From JBEIDK01 sp040383485 (GTDB lineage: Bacteria > Bacteroidota > Bacteroidia > UBA4408), in NCBI GenBank assembly GCA_040383485.1, contig JBEIDK010000185.1, positions 1 to 5,343 of the forward strand: a DNA stretch of 5,343 bases, given 5' to 3'. The translations under genes were made by a program, and so were the position numbers. Positions within the stretch are counted from its first letter, which is position 1, and the number at the start of each line of letters is the position of its first letter. Below, in pieces: positions 1 to 5,343 of the stretch. Under the pieces are notes generated by a model, which did not search any database, had not been told where the DNA came from, and saw only the letters and a list, made by a program, of their open reading frames with translations.

Positions 1-20
1 ATAATAAAAAGAAAAAGTAA
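1..20 (+). CDS. Possible last codons of an upstream gene (partial)
   Basis: In the frame starting at base 3 the codons read Asn-Lys-Lys-Lys-Lys and then TAA at 18-20. A lysine-rich tail ending about 25 bases before a good hairpin terminator (45-71) is what the 3' end of a + strand gene would look like. Only five codons are visible, in a very A-rich stretch, so it could equally be non-coding. No function can be given. Confidence 0.2.
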
Positions 21-44
21 GCTTGAAAAAACAAATAATAAAAC

Positions 45-71
45 AACTACCCAGCACCAAACTGGGTGGTT
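45..71 (+). terminator. Hairpin, likely transcription terminator of the upstream gene
   Basis: The arms AACTACCCAG (45-54) and CTGGGTGGTT (62-71) pair over 10 bases with one G-T wobble, around a 7-base loop (CACCAAA). The inner six pairs (ACCCAG/CTGGGT) are perfect and unusually GC-rich for this window. The stem is flanked by an A-rich stretch upstream and a short TTTATA downstream, so it could work in either direction. The T-tract is short. A role as a leader element for the gene at 106 is possible, but ending an upstream transcript is the simpler reading. Confidence 0.55.
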
Positions 72-105
72 TATACACTACAATATTACTTGCCTAAAAA
101 TATAC

Positions 106-936
106 ATGATGAAAAAAATAATTGAATTTATATTTACCTACATAATCATTACAACTAATAATTTATTTGCTCAAGACATCATTGTTAAAACAAATAAAAG
201 CAGAATATTTACACGTGTTGTAAACGTTACAGATAATATTATTAAATGCAAGGGCATTGCTAATTATAAGGACTCATTATTTTTCATCAGTACCAATGAA
301 ATTGAAATGATTCTTTATGAAATTGGGAATATTCAATATTTTAATAACACTAAAAACATTGGGTTAACAAAACAAACAACAAATGACTCTTTGAATAATC
401 GTGGATCAGAAAAAATTGATTATGAGTATACTAAGAATAAAAATGAAGACCAAAAAAAGTCAGAAAAGAAAATTGAAGAAAACATATTGAAGGAGAAGCT
501 CACCATTGAAATAGGTTCGGGAATAACGTTTGGATTGTTTAACACAACATATTCAAGTGTTTATACACCCTATCAAGTAAATGCTAGAGTATTAATTCCT
601 GTTTCAGAAAAAAGTAAAAATGTAATTGGAGTAAATATAAACTACTCGAATTTAGCCACCATAGCTGTTGCTAGAAGAGTATCCTTACATGGCATTTTGC
701 AAAATAGTGTATATCAAACTAAATACAGTAAAGTATATTTTAACCTAATGTTAGGTATCGCTAAATTTATTAGTTATAATACTTATGGCAACAATTATTT
801 TGGAAATGGAACAATGCTATCAGGACATATGGGGCTTGGATACAAATACTATTTTGATGATTCAAAAGTTGGATATTTTATAGAAGGTGGAATTGGAGGA
901 CCCTATTTTTTAAATATTGGTATATTGTTTTATTAA
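106..936 (+). CDS. Exported protein with predicted C-terminal outer-membrane beta-barrel, tandem copy 1
   Basis: The product is 276 residues long and I know no gene name or function for it. Residues 1-22 look like a Sec signal peptide: Lys3-Lys4, a hydrophobic core rich in Ile, then LFA before Gln23-Asp24. Residues 24-79 form a short module (DIIVKTN...IIKCKG...MILYEIGNIQYF) resembling a common Bacteroidota N-terminal module of the type 'D.I..K.G..I...V.eI....iKYk......I.mI.Y.NG'; this match is from memory, not a search. Residues 80-131 are a polar, Lys/Glu/Asn-rich linker. Residues 132-276 alternate polar and hydrophobic residues, are rich in Gly, Tyr and Asn, and end in ...NIGILFY; a terminal aromatic after alternating hydrophobics fits the beta-signal of outer-membrane barrels. 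Cys48 is the only cysteine. ATG at 106 or 109 could start it. It lies 36 bases before its paralog at 973 and is probably co-transcribed with it. An alternative is a soluble periplasmic beta-protein. Confidence 0.8.
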   Translation: MMKKIIEFIFTYIIITTNNLFAQDIIVKTNKSRIFTRVVNVTDNIIKCKGIANYKDSLFFISTNEIEMILYEIGNIQYFNNTKNIGLTKQTTNDSLNNRGSEKIDYEYTKNKNEDQKKSEKKIEENILKEKLTIEIGSGITFGLFNTTYSSVYTPYQVNARVLIPVSEKSKNVIGVNINYSNLATIAVARRVSLHGILQNSVYQTKYSKVYFNLMLGIAKFISYNTYGNNYFGNGTMLSGHMGLGYKYYFDDSKVGYFIEGGIGGPYFLNIGILFY

Positions 937-972
937 TTAATTTTAAATTAAATTGCCTTTTAAATTTTGGAA

Positions 973-1752
973 ATGAATACAAAATTAATACTAACAATTT
1001 CTTTGCTATCTATGTTTCGAGTCGGCATAATGGCGCAAGACATCATTGTAAAAACTAATAATAGTCGCATTTTTACACATGTTGTAAAAATTAACGACAG
1101 CATAGTTTCTTGCAAAGGTTTCGAGCAAAAATTAGATACCACCTTTACTCTTCGAACAAAGGACCTGAAAATGATAATTTATGAGATTGGGAACATTCAA
1201 AACTTTAATGAAAAAAAGAATGAGGTACAAGCCCAGGACTATTCAAGACCAGTACAATCAAGTTTCGAAAAAATCGAAAAAAATTCCGAGAATAATTTTA
1301 CAGATTTATATCAAAAGTCATTTGAAATTGGAACAGGTTTTACGGGAGGGATTTTCAGTAATAATAATGCTGACGCTCCATACCAGTTTAATCTCAGAGC
1401 AATCACTAAACCCAATAAAAAATCCGATATTCTTCTAGGTATAAATTTAAACTATACCAACAAAGCATTGTTAAGTCAAACCCGAAGATATTCTGGTCAA
1501 GGTATTTTACAATTTAATTTCCATAAAGATAATGATGATCTTTTTTACCTTAATCTAATGGGAGGAATTGGGTACTTCGATGGCAATCAAAACTTAAATA
1601 ATTTTAATGGAATATTTAGCGATATTTATTTGCCAATGGCACATATAGGCTTGGGAGGTAAACACTTTTTTGCCAATGGCAAATCAGGAATTTTTTACGA
1701 AGCAGGTTTAGGTGGTCCATACCTTTTCAATATAGGTTTATTCTTTTATTAA
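973..1752 (+). CDS. Exported protein with predicted C-terminal outer-membrane beta-barrel, tandem copy 2
   Basis: This is a 259-residue paralog of the gene at 106. I chose ATG at 973; the frame is open to a TTG at 967, but that adds only two residues (Met-Glu) and is a less likely start. Residues 1-21 are a signal peptide ending GIMA before Gln22-Asp23; an Arg at position 16 in its hydrophobic part is odd. Residues 23-79 repeat the N-terminal module of copy 1 (DIIVKTN, V-V near 37-38, single Cys47 in SCKG, IIYEIGNIQNF). The linker, about 80-115, differs in sequence and is shorter. The barrel-like domain, about 116-259, shares FEIG-G-G-F near its start, NLM-GI in the middle, G-L-G, and GGPY--NIG-FFY at the end. 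The DNA for the module start matches copy 1 at 45 of 53 positions (172-224 versus 1036-1088). Function is unknown; the likely place is the outer membrane. Confidence 0.8.
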   Translation: MNTKLILTISLLSMFRVGIMAQDIIVKTNNSRIFTHVVKINDSIVSCKGFEQKLDTTFTLRTKDLKMIIYEIGNIQNFNEKKNEVQAQDYSRPVQSSFEKIEKNSENNFTDLYQKSFEIGTGFTGGIFSNNNADAPYQFNLRAITKPNKKSDILLGINLNYTNKALLSQTRRYSGQGILQFNFHKDNDDLFYLNLMGGIGYFDGNQNLNNFNGIFSDIYLPMAHIGLGGKHFFANGKSGIFYEAGLGGPYLFNIGLFFY

Positions 1753-1758
1753 AATCTT

Positions 1759-1799
1759 AAAATCATGACAACAACAATCCTGCAATAATGATTTTTTTT
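1759..1799 (+). terminator. Weak candidate terminator after the paralog pair
   Basis: The arms AAAATCAT (1759-1766) and ATGATTTT (1788-1795) are perfect complements over 8 bases and run into a tract of eight T (1792-1799), only 6 bases after the stop codon at 1750-1752. The position and T-tract suit a terminator. The stem is very AT-rich and the 21-base loop is long, so stability is doubtful. Confidence 0.35.
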
Positions 1800-1851
1800 G
1801 TGAGTATTTTTATATGAAAAATTGAAATATAACAATAGATAAAATATTTTA

Positions 1852-1963
1852 AATAACTATGGCATTGGTTTAGAAAATTAATGGTCCAAAAAAAACAAAT
1901 GCTTACTATTTCATAGATGCTGGCAAAGGTGGCCCATAACTTATGAATGTTTAACTTTTTTGG
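1852..1963 (+). pseudogene. Decayed C-terminal remnant of a third copy of the tandem exported-protein family
   Basis: Translating 1901-1963 gives A-Y-Y-F-I-D-A-G-K-G-G-P-stop-L-M-N-V-stop-L-F-W. This lines up with the end of copy 1 (V-G-Y-F-I-E-G-G-I-G-G-P-Y-F-L-N-I-G-I-L-F-Y) and of copy 2 (G-I-F-Y-E-A-G-L-G-G-P-Y-L-F-N-I-G-L-F-F-Y). The stop TAA at 1937-1939 sits where both have Tyr, one base change from their TAT/TAC; a second TAA is at 1952-1954. Upstream, another frame reads Y-G-I-G-L-E-N-stop-W-S-K-K (1858-1893), matching the G-L-G and S-K region of the family. The frame shift falls near an eight-A run (1888-1895). At DNA level 1928-1948 matches copy 2 at 17 of 21 bases. The N-terminal module and signal peptide are missing. 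It lies just after copies 1 and 2, same strand, so it is probably a dead tandem duplicate. The left edge is uncertain. Confidence 0.75.
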
Positions 1964-2021
1964 GCACTAGTAAAATTACAAATTATACACTGATATTAAT
2001 GTATTCCGAAACATTCAAATT

Positions 2022-3014
2022 ATGAGAATGGACAAAATTTTTATTACAGGCGGAGATGGTATGCTTGGAAATAGTATAGTTAGAGTATTACTACAGCGAA
2101 ATTATGCCGTTAAATGTTTAGTTAAAAAAAGCCCTCATAATGTAACATTAGATGGGTTAGATGTTGAAATAATAGTGGGCGATTTGATGGATTCAGCTTC
2201 TTGGAAGAACCAAATCAATGATTGCAGTATCATTATTAATGCAGCTGCTTATACAAAGCTTTATCCCAGAAGTAATAAGATGTGCTATGAAATTAATACT
2301 TTTGCAGTTGAAACATTAATAGCTCTTGGAAAGGAATATAAAATCACAAAGTTTATTCAAGTAGGAACTGCAAATTCATTTGAAGAAGGGTCTTTAAACT
2401 CTCCAGGCAATGAGTCAAATAAATTTTCAGGTACTAAATATAAAATGGATTATATAAATAGCAAATACAAGGCTCAAGAAATGTTGTTAAACGAATTTCA
2501 ATCCTCAAAATTTCCTGTTGTAATTATTAATCCAACTTTTATGATTGGACCTTTTGATAGTATGCCTTCATCAGGAAAAATGATCATTGCTATTACAAAT
2601 AAAAAAGTGCCAGGCTATTCTAATGGAGGTAAAAGTTTTGCCTACTCAAAAGATGTAGCGGTGGCTGTAGCAAATTCAATTAAGCTTGGAAGGATTGGAG
2701 AATGTTACATAGCTGGTGGTGAAAACCTGAGCTATCAAGAGTTTTTTAAGAAAGTGTGTAAGGTCAATAATGTGAATGCAAAATTCTACAAAATTCCAAA
2801 TGCAATTGTTTTGATTTACGGATTTATTTCATCACTTACAGGACGCATTACCGCTAAAACGCCAACTTTAAGTTATGGAATGGCAAGACTTTCTTTGTTG
2901 AATCAATTTTACTCATCACAAAAAGCAATTACAGAACTTAAGATGCCTCAAACTAATATTGAAGTTGCAATAAAAGAATGCACTGAGTGGTTAAAAGATA
3001 ATAATAAACTCTAA
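2022..3014 (+). CDS. Extended SDR, NAD(P)-dependent epimerase/dehydratase or dihydroflavonol-reductase-like
   Basis: The product has 330 residues, normal for an extended short-chain dehydrogenase/reductase. The Rossmann glycine motif is TGGDGMLG (residues 9-16). Asp54 (VGDLMD) fits the adenine-contact Asp of the family, and INAAAYT (72-78) follows beta-strand 4. The active site reads Thr116 (VGTA) and Tyr144-I-N-S-Lys148 (YxxxK), then NPTFMIGPFD (170-179), a sequence typical of the dihydroflavonol 4-reductase / 3-beta-hydroxysteroid dehydrogenase-like branch. Lys35-Lys36 after beta-strand 2 suggest NADP(H), by inference. The last part (about 255-330) ends in a helix with Glu-Trp, as usual in this branch. 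It probably oxidises or reduces a hydroxyl/keto group on a lipid, polyketide or sugar substrate in the cytoplasm; the substrate cannot be told. A second ATG at 2028 (Met3) is an equally possible start. Its stop overlaps the next start (TAATG). Confidence 0.9.
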   Translation: MRMDKIFITGGDGMLGNSIVRVLLQRNYAVKCLVKKSPHNVTLDGLDVEIIVGDLMDSASWKNQINDCSIIINAAAYTKLYPRSNKMCYEINTFAVETLIALGKEYKITKFIQVGTANSFEEGSLNSPGNESNKFSGTKYKMDYINSKYKAQEMLLNEFQSSKFPVVIINPTFMIGPFDSMPSSGKMIIAITNKKVPGYSNGGKSFAYSKDVAVAVANSIKLGRIGECYIAGGENLSYQEFFKKVCKVNNVNAKFYKIPNAIVLIYGFISSLTGRITAKTPTLSYGMARLSLLNQFYSSQKAITELKMPQTNIEVAIKECTEWLKDNNKL

Positions 3015-3829
3015 TGAAATTAGATTGTATAAAAAATAAGGTATTCATTATCACCGGTTCTTGCCAGGGAATTGGAAAAGAACTTGCTAAACAAGTTCTT
3101 TTAAATGGTGGAAAGGTTGTGTTTAATAGTCGCAGTAAGGAGCGTAAAGTTGCCATACAATATTTGATGGATGAACATCCCAAAAACAGCCTTTTTCTAG
3201 TTGCAGATGTTACCAATGAAAATGAATCAAAATTACTTGTTGAAAAAACCATAGAACATTTTGGACAGATTGATGTGCTCGTTAATAATGCAGGAATGTC
3301 TGCCTATGGAACTTTAAAAGAAACTTCTTTAAAAGTTGTTTCAGAAATAATTAGTTCTAATTTAAATGGTCCAATAAATGTTACCCATTTCGCTATACCG
3401 CACCTTATAAAAACAAAAGGCAAAATACTTTTTATATCTTCTCTTGCAGGATTTCATGGCTTACCGAATTACTCTTTGTATTCATGTTCAAAAATGGCAC
3501 TAACTGCCTTGTACCAAAGTCTAAAAAAAGAGTTGCTTTATGATGGTGTTTTTGTTGGGATTGCGTACGTTGGTTTTACCCAAAATGATATTGAGAAAAA
3601 AACTTTTTCACCAAACGGAGAATTAGAAGAAGTACCTCATCGGAACAGGTTTAAAGTAGCAAGTAAAAAAAATACAGCTACCTTAATTCTCAATCAAATA
3701 AGTAATGGTAAAGAAGTGAGAGTTCATTCTTTTATTGGTAAAATGGCCTTTAGAATCAGTCGTTATGCTCCTTTTGTCATGAACTATATGTTGCTTAGGA
3801 ATTATAGAAAAATAGCAAACAATTCGTAA
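3014..3829 (+). CDS. Classical short-chain dehydrogenase/reductase
   Basis: The product has 271 residues, the usual size for a classical SDR. The cofactor motif is TGSCQGIG (14-21). Asn38-Ser-Arg40-Ser after beta-strand 2 points to NADP(H) rather than NAD. Asp65-Val is the adenine contact and NNAG is at 91-94. The catalytic tetrad is complete: Asn116, Ser143, Tyr156 and Lys160 (YSCSK). The usual Pro-Gly after beta-strand 6 is replaced by Val186-Gly187 (AYVGFTQND). The tail (about 241-264, GKMAFRISRYAPFVMNYMLL) is hydrophobic with scattered Arg, so it may sit on the membrane or bind a lipid-like substrate; it is not a clear transmembrane helix. The ATG at 3014 shares its A with the stop of the extended SDR ahead of it, so translation is probably coupled. 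I infer that the two enzymes act in one pathway, perhaps on successive redox steps. The substrate is unknown. Confidence 0.9.
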   Translation: MKLDCIKNKVFIITGSCQGIGKELAKQVLLNGGKVVFNSRSKERKVAIQYLMDEHPKNSLFLVADVTNENESKLLVEKTIEHFGQIDVLVNNAGMSAYGTLKETSLKVVSEIISSNLNGPINVTHFAIPHLIKTKGKILFISSLAGFHGLPNYSLYSCSKMALTALYQSLKKELLYDGVFVGIAYVGFTQNDIEKKTFSPNGELEEVPHRNRFKVASKKNTATLILNQISNGKEVRVHSFIGKMAFRISRYAPFVMNYMLLRNYRKIANNS

Positions 3830-3895
3830 TCATTTTCTATTTTATTTTCGATAATAGCTTATTGAATCATCTCCTCTTTCTTATCAATTTTTATA

Positions 3896-3903
3896 TACTT
3901 TTG
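3896..3903 (+). promoter_or_regulatory. Bacteroidota-type promoter -7 box for the P5C dehydrogenase gene
   Basis: TACTTTTG fits the Bacteroidota -7 consensus TAnnTTTG exactly and is followed by CACC, a common continuation in this phylum. Transcription would start about 5-8 bases downstream, giving a leader of roughly 40-45 bases before the ATG at 3954. A matching -33 TTTG/TTG box is not evident at the normal distance (around 3872-3875); the nearest TTG (3862-3864) is too far. It is the best promoter in the window and separates this gene from the SDR pair. Confidence 0.65.
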
Positions 3904-3918
3904 CACCGGAAAAAAATC

Positions 3919-3950
3919 AAATCAACACATTAACAAATCAATACATTAAT
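3919..3950 (+). repeat. Two-copy 16-base tandem repeat in the presumed 5' leader
   Basis: AAATCAACACATTAAC (3919-3934) is followed directly by AAATCAATACATTAAT (3935-3950), matching at 14 of 16 bases. It fills most of the leader between the predicted transcription start and the ATG at 3954. The copies are G-free and A-rich, which would keep the leader unstructured. It could be a regulator site, a translation enhancer, or simple low-complexity sequence. Confidence 0.6.
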
Positions 3951-3953
3951 ACC

Positions 3954-5343
3954 ATGTCAGTAGGATTTTTCAATATACCCACAGCGGTAAATGAACCAAT
4001 TAAAAACTATGCATTAGGAAGCGCAGAACGTGCAACATTACAAGCAAAACTGGCTGAAATGCGCAGCATTGAAATGGATGCTCCAATGTATATCGGCAAT
4101 CAAGAAGTTCGTACTAATAAAAAAGTGGCTATGCGACCACCTCATAACCATCAGCACATTTTAGGATATTACCACCAAGGCGACAAAAGCCATGTACAAC
4201 AAGCTATAGATGCTGCATTGGCAGCAAAACCGCAATGGGAAGCATTAAGTTGGGAGCAGCGTTCCTCAATCTTTATTAAAGCTGCCGAATTATTAGCAGG
4301 TCCTTATCGTGCTTCAATTAATGCAGCAACAATGTTAGGGCAAAGTAAAAACGCTTTTCAAGCAGAGATTGATGCCGCTTGCGAGTTAATTGATTTCTTG
4401 CGTTTCAATGTGCAATATGCTACCGAAATATACAAGCAACAACCAATATCTGGTCCTGGTGTTTGGAACCGTGTTGAGCAACGTGCTTTAGAAGGTTTTA
4501 TATTTGCTCTTACACCATTTAACTTTACAGCTATTGCCGGAAACTTACCAACAAGTGCTGCCATGATGGGTAACACCGTAGTTTGGAAACCAAGTAATAC
4601 ACAAATTTATTCGGCAAATATTTTAATGAAGGTATTTAAAGAAGCCGGTTTGCCTGATGGTGTAATTAATTTAATATATGTAAGTGGCCCTGAAGCAGGT
4701 GATGTTATTTTCTCTCACCCCGACTTTGCAGGAATTCACTTTACTGGTTCTACAGAAATTTTCCAAAACATTTGGAAAACCATTGGCAACAACATACATA
4801 AATACAAAACATACCCTCGTATTGTTGGTGAAACAGGTGGTAAAGATTTTATTATTGCACATAAAAGTGCCGATGTGAAAGTTACTATAGCAGCGCTTTC
4901 GCGCGGGGCATTTGAGTTTCAAGGACAAAAATGTTCCGCGGCTTCTCGTGCATATATTCCTGGTAATATTTGGGAAGAAGTTAAATCTGGATTGGTAGGT
5001 GATTTAAAATCTTTTAAAATGGGGCCAACCGAAGATTTTAGTAATTTTATTAATGCGGTTATTGATGAAAAATCTTTTGACAAACTAGCATCATACATCA
5101 CCAAAGCAAAATCAGACAAAGACGTTGAAATTATTGCTGGTGGTAGTTTTGATAAAACGAAAGGGTATTTTATTGAACCAACCGTTATTGTAACTAAGGT
5201 CCCCATGTATGTTACCATGTGTGAAGAGTTGTTTGGGCCAATACTTACAATATATGTATATGATGCTAATAAATTTGAAGAAACCTTAAGTATTGTTGAT
5301 AAAACTTCAGTATATGCTTTAACAGGTGCTGTTATTTCTCAGG
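3954..5343 (+). CDS. pruA: L-glutamate gamma-semialdehyde (1-pyrroline-5-carboxylate) dehydrogenase, 3' end cut by window
   Basis: This NAD-dependent enzyme oxidises glutamate gamma-semialdehyde, the open form of 1-pyrroline-5-carboxylate, to glutamate; it is the second step of proline catabolism. About 463 codons are visible and the frame is open to the window edge. The family (ALDH4A1-like, stand-alone rather than fused as in PutA) is usually near 540 residues, so about 80 are missing. Aldehyde dehydrogenase landmarks are present: Asn190 in FTPFNFTAIAGN, FTGST (263-267) at the cofactor fold, general base Glu293 in GETGGKDF, nucleophile Cys327 in FQGQKCSAASR, and EELFGP (424-429). GQKCSAASR is characteristic of the P5C dehydrogenase branch. 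The N-terminus (GFFNIPTAVNEP, GSAER) fits the family, supporting ATG 3954. It has its own promoter; no proline dehydrogenase gene is in view. The same activity is also called rocA in some genomes. The 5' part is visibly richer in G+C than the genes before it. Confidence 0.95.
   Translation, partial: MSVGFFNIPTAVNEPIKNYALGSAERATLQAKLAEMRSIEMDAPMYIGNQEVRTNKKVAMRPPHNHQHILGYYHQGDKSHVQQAIDAALAAKPQWEALSWEQRSSIFIKAAELLAGPYRASINAATMLGQSKNAFQAEIDAACELIDFLRFNVQYATEIYKQQPISGPGVWNRVEQRALEGFIFALTPFNFTAIAGNLPTSAAMMGNTVVWKPSNTQIYSANILMKVFKEAGLPDGVINLIYVSGPEAGDVIFSHPDFAGIHFTGSTEIFQNIWKTIGNNIHKYKTYPRIVGETGGKDFIIAHKSADVKVTIAALSRGAFEFQGQKCSAASRAYIPGNIWEEVKSGLVGDLKSFKMGPTEDFSNFINAVIDEKSFDKLASYITKAKSDKDVEIIAGGSFDKTKGYFIEPTVIVTKVPMYVTMCEELFGPILTIYVYDANKFEETLSIVDKTSVYALTGAVISQ

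Noticed and set aside
84..92. TATTACTTG as a -7 promoter box for the first exported-protein gene
   Set aside because: It does not fit TAnnTTTG in any register and no -33 box lies at the right distance.
967..972. TTG at 967 as the start of the second exported-protein gene
   Set aside because: It adds only Met-Glu before an ATG at 973 that gives a better signal-peptide start (Met-Asn-Thr-Lys).
1952..1962. TAACTTTTTTG as a -7 box for the SDR pair
   Set aside because: The gap between TA and TTTG is five bases instead of two, and the stretch is better explained as the end of the decayed paralog. The SDR pair therefore has no clear promoter that I can point to.
1998..2015. Inverted repeat AATGT / ACATT just before the extended SDR start
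   Set aside because: Only five AT-rich pairs around an eight-base loop; expected by chance in DNA of this composition.
2953..3252. Open frame of 99 codons on the - strand
   Set aside because: It lies across the junction of two well-supported SDR genes on the other strand and its translation resembles no family; it is a shadow.
3830..3895. A terminator after the classical SDR, for example around ATAATAGCTTATT
   Set aside because: The symmetry is imperfect and the stem would be short and AT-only; no supporting T-tract follows.
4358..5218. Several open frames of 64-99 codons, on both strands, inside the dehydrogenase gene
   Set aside because: All are out-of-frame shadows of the aldehyde dehydrogenase coding sequence, whose motifs account for the region.

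Overview
The window is AT-rich and all genes lie on the + strand. It most likely comes from a member of the Bacteroidota (Flavobacteriia, Sphingobacteriia or Chitinophagia). The grounds are a Bacteroidota-type -7 promoter box (TACTTTTG, then CACC) ahead of the last gene, no convincing Shine-Dalgarno sequences, exported proteins whose leaders end in A-Q-D, and a small surface-protein layout common in that phylum. The genus cannot be told from the sequence alone.

Layout. Bases 1-71 hold what may be the last codons of an upstream gene followed by a good hairpin terminator. Bases 106-1752 carry two tandem paralogous genes for exported proteins: signal peptide, short N-terminal beta-rich module, variable polar linker, and a C-terminal domain that looks like a small outer-membrane beta-barrel. 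The following 269-base gap (1753-2021) holds a weak terminator candidate. It also holds a decayed fragment of a third copy of the same family, recognisable only at its C-terminal end. Bases 2022-3829 hold two short-chain dehydrogenase/reductase (SDR) genes that overlap by one base (TAATG): an extended, dihydroflavonol-reductase/3-beta-HSD-like enzyme and a classical SDR. They are probably co-translated and may act on one substrate, which cannot be named. A 124-base gap follows with a promoter and a two-copy 16-base repeat in the presumed 5' leader. It drives a gene for L-glutamate gamma-semialdehyde (1-pyrroline-5-carboxylate) dehydrogenase, the second step of proline breakdown to glutamate. 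The window cuts this gene off after about 463 codons.

The three blocks (surface-protein family, SDR pair, proline catabolism) show no obvious functional link. I do not see a new defence, mobile or RNA-guided system. The most informative unexplained item is the tandem surface-protein family with a visible dead copy, which suggests a locus expanding and decaying by duplication.
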